NCBI RefSeq assembly: GCF_001044235.1
Contig: NZ_JYNL01000064.1
Coordinates: forward strand, 113,101-177,100
Length of the DNA stretch: 64,000 nt
Direction of reading: 5' to 3'
Origin: Mycolicibacterium chlorophenolicum
GTDB lineage: Bacteria; Actinomycetota; Actinomycetes; Mycobacteriales; Mycobacteriaceae
Part shown: piece by piece, positions 57,403 to 64,000 of the stretch
How positions within the stretch are numbered: the stretch's first letter is position 1
How the letters are laid out: every line of letters begins with the position of its first letter
Program-made: the position numbers and the translations under genes
Notes under the pieces: model-generated
The model's input: only the letters and a program-made list of their open reading frames with translations
What the model was told of the DNA's origin: nothing
Databases searched by the model: none

Positions 57403-60063
57403 GTGCGCATCGAGGTTGATCCGGAGGCGCTGATCGCCGCGGGTCGACAGACCGGGGCGCTGGGCGGCCAGCTGGCGCGGCTGTCGGATGCGTTGGGCGC
57501 GGCGCTGGGCGGCGGCATCTCGTCGGGCATGGATGCGGCGGGGCTGAACTTCGGCATGAAGTACGGCCGTCAGGCCGGCGAGTTCACCTCCGCGGTCGCC
57601 GACGCGGCGAACGCCTTCACGTCGGTGGGAATGCTGTTGGAGGCGAGCGGCTTCAACTACCGCAACGCCGACGCCGCGTCGACCATCGGGGGCGCCGGGC
57701 CGTCGGGCGGCGTCGGCGGCGACCCCGGCAAGGCGCTGCCCGCGCACGTGCCGCCGGGACCCAACGGTGTCACCGTGCCCCCACCGTCGAAGTGGTATCT
57801 GATCCAGCCGCTGCTGCAGGTGCTTCCCGGGCTCGGCCCGGTGGCGGGGATCGCGATGACGTGGCCGTCGGGCAACGCGGCGATGATGGGCGTGACCGCG
57901 ACGCAATGGCGCAACTTCGCCACCGGGTTCGCGTTGATCGAGCCGCAGCTGACCGGCATCAAGGCTGCCGTCGCCGCCCAGCAGATCCCCGAGCGCGCAG
58001 CGATGACGACCGCGCTGGAGAGTCTGGGCACGGCGATCTCCTCGCTGGCCGACGTGAGTTCATCGGTGGCGCAGTCCATCACGGATTTTGCGTCCGGTGT
58101 CCAGGAGACCCAGGACGCCATCCGGCGGTTGCTGGACCGGCTGTCCCTGGACGGTCTGTGGGACACGGTGACCAGCTTCCTCACCGGCGAGGGCGACGAC
58201 ATCCTGCGCGAGGTCGCCCACGATGTGGGCACGGTGCTGCACAACTTCCAGCAGCAGGTCAAGGGCATCGTCGGACTGCTCGACGAGCTGACCGTGCTCA
58301 TCGGTGACGCGGCGACGGCGTTCCAGAAGTGGATCCGCCCGATCCTGGTGGAGCACTTCGGCGACCGGGCGGGCAACGCGCTGGCCAACGCGGTCACGTT
58401 CTACACCGACGTGCAGGTGGGTGCGGTCACCGGGCTGATCGGCACGGTGTCCGGGGTGGTCGCGATGGCCGACCCCGACACGTGGAAGGGCATGGCCGAG
58501 ATGGCCCTGTCGGTGGCCAAGGACCCGTCGTCCCTGCCCGGGGTGCTGGCCAACATGGGCAAGGAGTTCGTGGCGTGGGACAAGTGGTCCGGCGATCATC
58601 CCGGCCGCGCCGCCGGTGAGGCCGCGTTCAACATCGGGTCGCTGTTCGTGCCCGGCGGTGCGCTGTCGAAGACGGGCAGCGTCGCCAAGGGACTGAACCT
58701 GAGCCGCCGCGTGCTGGAGGAGGGCCGACTGCCCGGTGTCCGTGAGCTCGGCAGCTGGACGCGAGGGACGCCCAGTCCGATTGAGACACCGCGGGTTCCG
58801 GAGTTCCGTCCCACAGCACCGGGGGGCATACCGCCGGTGCGGCCCGAGGGAATTCCAGGAGGTGCCGGGCCGGGCACGCCGGGTGCGGGTGCGGCTCCTT
58901 CGGGCGGAGGTCCCTCAGGCGGCGGGCCTGCGCGCACCGGTGAGCCACCCGCTTCCGGAGGACGGCCGTCCGGTTCCGGCGCGGAAGGTGGCGCCGGCCC
59001 GCGGGCACCGGTAGATCAGGCGGGAAGGGGCGTATCAGGCACGGAAGCGGCTCCTCGATCGGGGTCGACTACGGCTTCGCCGAGCCCTGCACCCGAGTCA
59101 CCGGGCCAGCCTCCGTCAGTCGGCGGACCGGCGGAAGGAACCGCGTCGGCAGGTACTCACGACGGTGGACAGCCCCAGTTCTCAGGAGTCCCCGAACACT
59201 CGTCGTCCGACGCTCCCGGCAGCCACGATGTGGGAAGCCCGGCCTCAGACGGGCAACATCCTGGCTCACCCGACGAGCCAGGAACCAACGGCAACGACTC
59301 ACATTCCCCGCACAACGGGGGCTCCGGAGATGAGCATTCACGGGTGTACTCGCTGATGGACGGCAGTAGTCACACGACGTCCTTCGCTCCCGAGCAGCTC
59401 ATGGACAACCACCGCGTAGACGAGGCGCTCGCAGCACACGGTGTGAGCAAGAGTGACTTCGTGGATCTGGTCAACACCCCCACCGATGCCCTGACACCGG
59501 ATCAACGCCACCTGCTGAACACCGTGCGCGACGCGCTGCCCGCACCCACAGCTGACACCGTGATGCAGAAGGTCATCCCGCCGGGCTTCTTCGATGCCGA
59601 TGGGAATTTTGCACAGAGCCGAGCCGACGACTACATCCGCGGCGACGCCGGATTCGAGGCCAGCGCGGTACGGGGGGCGGTCACGGTGGCCGGCGACACC
59701 GCACACCTCTCAACGCCGGCGGAGATCTACGACCACCTTCGTCTGGATTACAGGGATTCGCCGTTCGCACAACACGATCCCGGAACTCACGTCATCCGCT
59801 TCCAGGCCGACGCTGAATACGACTGGTCGTACGAGGTGCCGAGAAAGTCCTCCATGGGAGGGGACGAACATTTCGACTCTTGGGATGAGCCATTCACCGG
59901 CAACGGATTCACGAAGTCAGGCGACGATGTCATTCCAGAGTATGTCGCCGAGGAGATCACCATGCGAGACGGCGCTGAGATGTGGGAGGTTCTCGATGAT
60001 GGAACGCAACGCTTGGTGGCCGTGCTCCAAGGCAACAATTGGATACCGCAGGGGCGATCATGA
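57403..60063 (+). CDS. CpnT-like ESX polymorphic toxin with unrecognised C-terminal domain
   Basis: The 886-residue protein has an N-terminal half (about 1-450) that follows M. tuberculosis CpnT: an ESX helical hairpin with YRNAD (YxxxD, 86-90), then TWPSGNAAMMGVTATQWRN, and GKEFVAWDKWSGDHPGRAAG with FVPGGALSKTGS. A Pro/Gly/Ser-rich linker (about 450-640) leads to a C-terminal domain (about 644-886) with no resemblance to the TNT NAD glycohydrolase. Its recognisable features are DDYIRGDAGFEASAVRG, THVIRFQADAEYDWSYEV and VIPEYVAEEITMRDGAEMW. It is probably a secreted toxin; activity unknown. GGAGGGG precedes the GTG at 57403. Confidence 0.82.
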   Translation: MRIEVDPEALIAAGRQTGALGGQLARLSDALGAALGGGISSGMDAAGLNFGMKYGRQAGEFTSAVADAANAFTSVGMLLEASGFNYRNADAASTIGGAGPSGGVGGDPGKALPAHVPPGPNGVTVPPPSKWYLIQPLLQVLPGLGPVAGIAMTWPSGNAAMMGVTATQWRNFATGFALIEPQLTGIKAAVAAQQIPERAAMTTALESLGTAISSLADVSSSVAQSITDFASGVQETQDAIRRLLDRLSLDGLWDTVTSFLTGEGDDILREVAHDVGTVLHNFQQQVKGIVGLLDELTVLIGDAATAFQKWIRPILVEHFGDRAGNALANAVTFYTDVQVGAVTGLIGTVSGVVAMADPDTWKGMAEMALSVAKDPSSLPGVLANMGKEFVAWDKWSGDHPGRAAGEAAFNIGSLFVPGGALSKTGSVAKGLNLSRRVLEEGRLPGVRELGSWTRGTPSPIETPRVPEFRPTAPGGIPPVRPEGIPGGAGPGTPGAGAAPSGGGPSGGGPARTGEPPASGGRPSGSGAEGGAGPRAPVDQAGRGVSGTEAAPRSGSTTASPSPAPESPGQPPSVGGPAEGTASAGTHDGGQPQFSGVPEHSSSDAPGSHDVGSPASDGQHPGSPDEPGTNGNDSHSPHNGGSGDEHSRVYSLMDGSSHTTSFAPEQLMDNHRVDEALAAHGVSKSDFVDLVNTPTDALTPDQRHLLNTVRDALPAPTADTVMQKVIPPGFFDADGNFAQSRADDYIRGDAGFEASAVRGAVTVAGDTAHLSTPAEIYDHLRLDYRDSPFAQHDPGTHVIRFQADAEYDWSYEVPRKSSMGGDEHFDSWDEPFTGNGFTKSGDDVIPEYVAEEITMRDGAEMWEVLDDGTQRLVAVLQGNNWIPQGRS

Positions 60064-60473
60064 ATGAAGTGCCAGTGAGTGGCCCTATGGCCACGTATCG
60101 AGGTCGACAACTTCCCATCGCATTCAGCGGTGACGACTGGGTCGCGTTGCGTGCTTCACCGGGACAGGACATTCCCGAAGGGTTCGAATTCGGTGAGTCC
60201 TCGGTTGGGCAAGGCCGTCGAGAACCGTGGGTCAAGGTTCCCCGATCGTCACTGGACGAAATCGTTCACCGCCGAGTGACGGGGACAATTGCGGGACATC
60301 AGGTGACGTTGCGTCAGCGTATGCCCGACGGTCGGATCAGAGTCACATTCCTCGGCTCACCTGCGGTTGCGCAGGCGATCGGTTTGGACGGTGACCAATA
60401 CATGGGGTGGACAGGATTATTCGCACCTGAGGACTTCGACAGCATCGAGGTGGAGGAAACCCGTCGTGCCTGA
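60060..60473 (+). CDS. Candidate immunity protein 1 of the CpnT-like toxin
   Basis: The 137-residue soluble protein begins with ATG overlapping the toxin TGA (ATGA), the usual place for an immunity gene. Its body (TYRGRQLPIAFSGDDWVALR, SLDEIVHRRVTGTIAGHQVT, then LDGDQYMGWTGLFAPEDF) has no signal peptide or membrane helix. It shares a domain with the C-terminal half of the next protein (RGR..., EIxxRVxT...G..V). The GC of its first 60 bases is about 55 percent by my count. Function is inferred from position. Confidence 0.65.
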   Translation: MNEVPVSGPMATYRGRQLPIAFSGDDWVALRASPGQDIPEGFEFGESSVGQGRREPWVKVPRSSLDEIVHRRVTGTIAGHQVTLRQRMPDGRIRVTFLGSPAVAQAIGLDGDQYMGWTGLFAPEDFDSIEVEETRRA

Positions 60474-61275
60474 ACGGCTCGTACTACAGAAGTTGCTCAA
60501 CTCTGCCCTCGCAACGGCCATCGTCGAAACCGGGGACGACCAGGTCGGCGGCTTCGTCACAGATGCCGTGACGGTCGCCGATCTACGCACCCCACAACAA
60601 CTTCTGGCCGCCTACGGTGTGGAGGGAGCGCCACAGTTCGTCGACGTCGTCCGCTTCGAGCAACCCCGTCTCGCATCGTTGCGACCACCCAGCGACGCAC
60701 CGCGCCCGTGGCCCACGTTCTCGAACGGCTTCCTTCGCGGCGACTCTCTCGCACGAGTCTGGACCATGAGCCGAGCCCGATATCCCTACGGATCTGAGTA
60801 CTGGCGCCTTCGATCCGACGGCGAGCAGAAGGTTCTCTCCCGATACGAAGGGGTTGCCCGCGGCTGGCTCAACGCGAAGCAGTGGCGCCCCCCGAGCCCG
60901 ATGGTCGGAACACTTGCGCGTTGGCGCGGTCGTGAATTCTTCGCCGATGTCGTCCAAGAAAGCGTCCAACTGACAGCCATCAACGACGAAGGCCTGCCTG
61001 GGTTTCAGCCCGTCCGCCCCAATGTGTGGTCAGCGAGCGTGCCGCTGACCGATACCGAGATCTTCGAGCGCGTCTACACGGCAGAACTCGACGGCATCCC
61101 CGTCCGCATCGTACGAACGTCGGGGAGAACCGCTGAACTCCTCCTGCTCACCGATGACCCCGACAGTGCCCGCCGGGTGGGCGCCGGCTTGGTCGAATCA
61201 GGCGTTTACGAGGTGGTGGTCGATTCCGCCCGGCTGGCGAACACCCGCGGCGTCGAGAACCAGTTGGCGGGGTGA
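60466..61275 (+). CDS. Candidate immunity protein 2, two-domain paralogue of protein 1
   Basis: The 269-residue protein has an N-terminal domain (about 1-135; LRTPQQLLAAYGVEGAPQFV, YPYGSEYWRLRSDGEQKVL) and a C-terminal domain (about 140-265; ARWRGREFFADVVQESVQLT, TDTEIFERVYTAELDGIPVR) that aligns with the whole of the preceding protein. The GTG at 60466 has GGAGG about nine bases upstream and overlaps the previous gene by eight bases. It is cytoplasmic by appearance. It may be a second immunity factor or a regulator; I know no named family. Confidence 0.6.
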   Translation: MPERLVLQKLLNSALATAIVETGDDQVGGFVTDAVTVADLRTPQQLLAAYGVEGAPQFVDVVRFEQPRLASLRPPSDAPRPWPTFSNGFLRGDSLARVWTMSRARYPYGSEYWRLRSDGEQKVLSRYEGVARGWLNAKQWRPPSPMVGTLARWRGREFFADVVQESVQLTAINDEGLPGFQPVRPNVWSASVPLTDTEIFERVYTAELDGIPVRIVRTSGRTAELLLLTDDPDSARRVGAGLVESGVYEVVVDSARLANTRGVENQLAG

Positions 61276-61286
61276 GACATTGGAGG

Positions 61287-61498
61287 CTAGACGGCCAGCG
61301 GGATTCCTCGCCCCGGGAATGTCTGTCCACGGTCTTGTGCTGATCGAGGTTCGAGACCCAACTCTTTGATTCTGGCGATCAGCGGCCACGCAGACTCTTC
61401 ATGGCGGGTGATCAACCCTAAGCCGACAGTGCCGGTACCTTCACGTTCGGTACCGAGCGTGACGACAGCTTCACACTCGTCGCGCAACGCTCGCGCGG
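61287..61498 (-). pseudogene. Possible gene remnant on the minus strand
   Basis: In the gap between the immunity genes and the TPR gene, one minus-strand frame reads like protein (RALRDECEAVVTLGTEREG, GLGLITRHEESAWPLIARI, KELGLEPRSAQDR) and stops at 61287. It has no proper start: upstream the frame runs into the TPR gene. It may be the tail of a lost gene or chance. This 223-base gap holds nothing else I can see. Confidence 0.25.
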
Positions 61499-62374
61499 CT
61501 ACGAGCCCGTCACCCAGCCGAGCACCGTCAGGCCGAACACCCCGAACAGCAGCAGCGTGCCTGCCACATCGGACACCGGGTTCGACCCCACCCCCGCCGT
61601 CACCACTCCGAGCACCACCGCGAGTACCACGAAAGTCGCCCGCACACCGAGCAGAAGTCGTTGCCGCACAACACAAGCCAGCACCGGAACCGGTACCGTC
61701 CGCACCACCCAGACCAACGGCACCGCCAGCGCCACCCCCAGCACCCCCGCTACGATCCGCGGGATCACCGTCGGCAGCGCGTCATCGTGCGCGGCCATCA
61801 CCACGATCAGCGCGACCGCCAGGAACACCACCGACGCCGTCGCCATCCGCAGGACCCGGGTCACTGCCAGGCCGATGTTGTCGATCGCCAACGGCCTCAA
61901 CGCCGGTTCCAGTCGCACCGATGCCAACAACCCGCGCACCGCCTGCGTCAGCGTTCCCCACCGCAGCCTGCTGACACCCAGATTGTGTGTTGCCAGAGCA
62001 TGATTCGGCGAGAGCCTCAACGCCTCCAGGTACTGCGCCTCGGCAGCCGCCGCGCCCCACGTCGACCGATAGATGTCGCCGCGTAACACCAGCGCGTCCG
62101 CGTTCGACGAGTCCAGTCGCAGCGCCTCGTTGACCACCGCCAACGCCTGGGCGCCCTGCCCGGACTCGTGCAACAGGCCGGCGTAGGTGTACTGCGCCGA
62201 CGCCGACAGCGGGTGTTCGCTGAGCATCCGCCACGCCATCGTCAGTGCGTCGGCGGTCCGGCCCTGCCGGCTCAGCGCGAGCGTGTAGAGCCGCATCGCG
62301 TGTTCGTTGTGTGGATCCGCGGTCAGCGCCGCCCATGCGGCCGCGACGTCGCTGGCTCCCCCGGTGTCGGACAT
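61499..62374 (-). CDS. Tetratricopeptide-repeat membrane protein
   Basis: The 291-residue protein has about three TPR units in the first 160 residues (ALSRQGRTADALTMAWRML, YTYAGLLHESGQGAQALAVV, AEAQYLEALRLSPNHALATH). About four hydrophobic helices follow in the C-terminal half (SVVFLAVALIVVMAA, IVAGVLGVALAVPLVWVV, ATFVVLAVVLGVVTAGVG, LLLFGVFGLTVLGWV). It would present TPRs on one face of the membrane. Function unknown. ATG 62374 or GTG 62377 could be the start. It lies 46 bases downstream of ctaD. Confidence 0.8.
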   Translation of the reverse strand: MSDTGGASDVAAAWAALTADPHNEHAMRLYTLALSRQGRTADALTMAWRMLSEHPLSASAQYTYAGLLHESGQGAQALAVVNEALRLDSSNADALVLRGDIYRSTWGAAAAEAQYLEALRLSPNHALATHNLGVSRLRWGTLTQAVRGLLASVRLEPALRPLAIDNIGLAVTRVLRMATASVVFLAVALIVVMAAHDDALPTVIPRIVAGVLGVALAVPLVWVVRTVPVPVLACVVRQRLLLGVRATFVVLAVVLGVVTAGVGSNPVSDVAGTLLLFGVFGLTVLGWVTGS

Positions 62375-62420
62375 CACCGGACATGTTAATCGGGCCCCAG
62401 CACGGCGAGACGCACCAGTT

Positions 62421-64000
62421 TCAGGTGCGCACGTCCGCCACGTCGAGGCGGGTCACGTCGCCGTCGTCGGGACCGTGCGTACGTCCGGCGTGCGCCTCGG
62501 CGCGCATCCGCTCCACCATGTGGGGGTAGTGCAGCTCGAACGCCGGCCGCTCCGAACGGATCCGGGGCAGCTCGGTGAAGTTGTGCCGCGGCGGCGGGCA
62601 TGACGTCGCCCACTCCAGCGAATTGCCATAACCCCACGGATCGTCCACCGTCACCGGCTCGCCGTACCGCCAACTCCTGAAGATGTTCCAGACGAACGGG
62701 ATCATCGAGACGCCGAGGATGAACGACCCGATCGTCGAGACGATGTTCAGCGTGGTGAACCCGTCGGTCGGCAGATAGTCGGCGTAGCGACGCGGCATGC
62801 CCTCGTCACCGAGCCAGTGCTGCACCAGGAACGTGGTGTGGAACCCGATGAACGTCAACCAGAAGTGCACCTTGCCCAGCCGCTCGTCGAGCAGCCGGCC
62901 CGTCATCTTCGGGAACCAGAAGTAGATGCCCGCGTACGTGGCGAACACGATGGTGCCGAACAGCACGTAGTGGAAATGTGCCACCACGAAGTACGAATCC
63001 GTCACGTGCATGTCCAGCGGCGGGCTGGCCAGCAGCACGCCCGACAGGCCGCCGAGCAGGAACGTCACGATGAACCCGACGGAGAACAGCATCGGGGTCT
63101 CGAAGGTCAACTGCCCCTTCCACATCGTGCCGATCCAGTTGAAGAACTTGATGCCCGTCGGGACCGCGATCAGGAACGTCATGAACGAGAAGAACGGCAG
63201 CAGCACCGCACCGGTGGCGTACATGTGGTGCGCCCACACCGCCACCGACAGCGCCGCGATGCCCAGCGTCGCGTAGATCAGCGTCGTATAGCCGAACAGC
63301 GGCTTGCGTGAGAACACCGGGAAGATCTCACTGACGATGCCGAAGAACGGCAGCGCGATCACGTATACCTCGGGATGACCGAAGTACCAGAACAGGTGCT
63401 GCCACAACATGGCTCCGCCGTTGGACGGGTCGTACACGTGCGCACCCAGATGCCGGTCGGCGGCCAGGCCGAACAGGGCGGCCGTGAGGATCGGGAAGAT
63501 GATGAGCACCAGGATCGAGGTCACCATGATGTTCCAGGTGAAGATCGGCATCCGGAACATCGTCATGCCCGGGGCGCGCACGCACACCACCGTCGTCACC
63601 ATGTTGACCGCACCGAGAATGGTGCCCAGACCACCCACCCCGAGCCCGAAGATCCACAGATCGCCGCCGACACCGGGCGAGTGGACGGCGTCGGTCAGCG
63701 GCGAGTACGCGGTCCACCCGAAGTCCGCCGCGCCGCCGGGCGTGATGAAACCCGCCAGCGCGATCAGGGCCCCGAACAGGAAGAGCCAGAAAGAAAGTGC
63801 GTTCAGCCGAGGGAACGCCACATCAGGCGCGCCGATCTGCAGCGGCAGCACCAGGTTTGCGAAGCCGAACACGATCGGGGTCGCGTAGAACAACAGCATC
63901 GCCGTGCCGTGCATGGTGAACAGCTGGTTGTACTGCTCGTTGGACAGGAACTGCAGACCCGGCACCGCGAGCTCGGTGCGGATGAACAGCGCCATCAAAC
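62421..64000 (-). CDS. ctaD: Cytochrome c oxidase subunit I (5' end outside window)
   Basis: About 526 residues of CtaD are present; the N-terminus, including its first membrane helix, lies beyond base 64000. Heme and copper ligands are visible in QLFTMHGTAML, FWYFGHPEVYVIALP, WAHHMYATG and SYFVVAHFHYVLFG. The tail (HNFTELPRIRSERPAFELHY) is the actinobacterial type. It is the catalytic subunit of the aa3 oxidase, which in mycobacteria works with the bcc complex. Confidence 0.97.
   Translation of the reverse strand, partial: LMALFIRTELAVPGLQFLSNEQYNQLFTMHGTAMLLFYATPIVFGFANLVLPLQIGAPDVAFPRLNALSFWLFLFGALIALAGFITPGGAADFGWTAYSPLTDAVHSPGVGGDLWIFGLGVGGLGTILGAVNMVTTVVCVRAPGMTMFRMPIFTWNIMVTSILVLIIFPILTAALFGLAADRHLGAHVYDPSNGGAMLWQHLFWYFGHPEVYVIALPFFGIVSEIFPVFSRKPLFGYTTLIYATLGIAALSVAVWAHHMYATGAVLLPFFSFMTFLIAVPTGIKFFNWIGTMWKGQLTFETPMLFSVGFIVTFLLGGLSGVLLASPPLDMHVTDSYFVVAHFHYVLFGTIVFATYAGIYFWFPKMTGRLLDERLGKVHFWLTFIGFHTTFLVQHWLGDEGMPRRYADYLPTDGFTTLNIVSTIGSFILGVSMIPFVWNIFRSWRYGEPVTVDDPWGYGNSLEWATSCPPPRHNFTELPRIRSERPAFELHYPHMVERMRAEAHAGRTHGPDDGDVTRLDVADVRT

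Noticed and set aside
59332..60063. TNT NAD-glycohydrolase domain at the end of the CpnT-like protein
   Set aside because: None of the TNT segments I know from M. tuberculosis CpnT is present, and the Pro-Glu-Tyr and Glu-Met-Trp region differs. An ADP-ribosyltransferase-like fold crossed my mind from IRG and a late acidic stretch, but the evidence is too weak to claim.
1..64000. CRISPR arrays, insertion sequences, integrase or prophage genes
   Set aside because: No regularly spaced direct repeats, transposase motifs or phage genes were seen on either strand; the tRNA-Ser gene shows no adjacent integrase.

Overview
The window reads as a chromosomal segment of a fast-growing mycobacterium (Mycolicibacterium-type). 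The DNA is GC-rich, GTG starts are frequent, and neighbouring genes often overlap by ATGA, GTGA, TTGA or TGATG. Lineage markers include a clear LpqH (19-kDa antigen) orthologue, a near-identical relative of the M. smegmatis SGNH acyltransferase MsAcT, a CpnT-type ESX effector locus, an F420-type luciferase-like oxidoreductase and an actinobacterial CtaD. No insertion sequence, prophage or CRISPR array was seen, and no gene-free stretch exceeds about 235 bases. All identifications come from reading the sequence; no database search was run.

Region 1 (1-16 kb): an arylsulfatase tail, an LLM oxidoreductase and a metallo-beta-lactamase-fold gene precede a two-armed catabolic locus. The minus arm (7832 to 1995) encodes an APC permease, a fused large/medium adenosylcobalamin diol dehydratase, its small subunit and a reactivase. 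The plus arm (8028 to 15818) is a bacterial microcompartment operon of the Rhodococcus/Mycobacterium (RMM, aminoacetone or 1-amino-2-propanol) type: class III aminotransferase/phospho-lyase, CoA-acylating aldehyde dehydrogenase with a C-terminal encapsulation-like helix, two BMC-T, one BMC-P, one BMC-H, an unfamiliar 162-residue protein, an aminoglycoside-phosphotransferase-like kinase, an SDR and a GntR regulator. Similar palindromes lie in the divergent promoter and before the GntR gene. Both arms would yield propionaldehyde, which the dehydrogenase would turn into propionyl-CoA.

Region 2 (16-29.5 kb): GluQ-RS, a fused substrate-binding/permease amino-acid ABC transporter with its ATPase, a flavin amine oxidase, a cytochrome P450, an unusual Tgt, two LpqH-family lipoproteins around a haloalkane dehalogenase, small secreted proteins, a PAS/GGDEF protein and the MsAcT-like esterase.

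Region 3 (29.5-38.5 kb): a polyol cassette. A SorC-type regulator and an ABC importer (binding protein, two permeases, ATPase) run leftward. A polyol dehydrogenase, a mannitol 2-dehydrogenase and a fructokinase run rightward. A perfect palindrome lies between them and a strong hairpin closes the rightward operon.

Region 4 (38.5-56.4 kb): a CsbD-like stress protein, a VWA protein, tRNA-Ser(CGA), TadA and its partner, TyrA, an OpuC-type osmolyte ABC transporter coupled to a glycolipid-binding-like gene, assorted housekeeping enzymes, a 1054-residue cyclase-ATPase, an alkyl sulfatase and small enzymes.

Region 5 (56.4-64 kb): an ESX effector locus arranged like M. tuberculosis esxF-esxE-cpnT. 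Its toxin keeps a CpnT-like N-terminal half but ends in a domain I cannot recognise. Two downstream proteins share a domain and are candidate immunity proteins. A TPR membrane protein and the start-truncated ctaD close the window.
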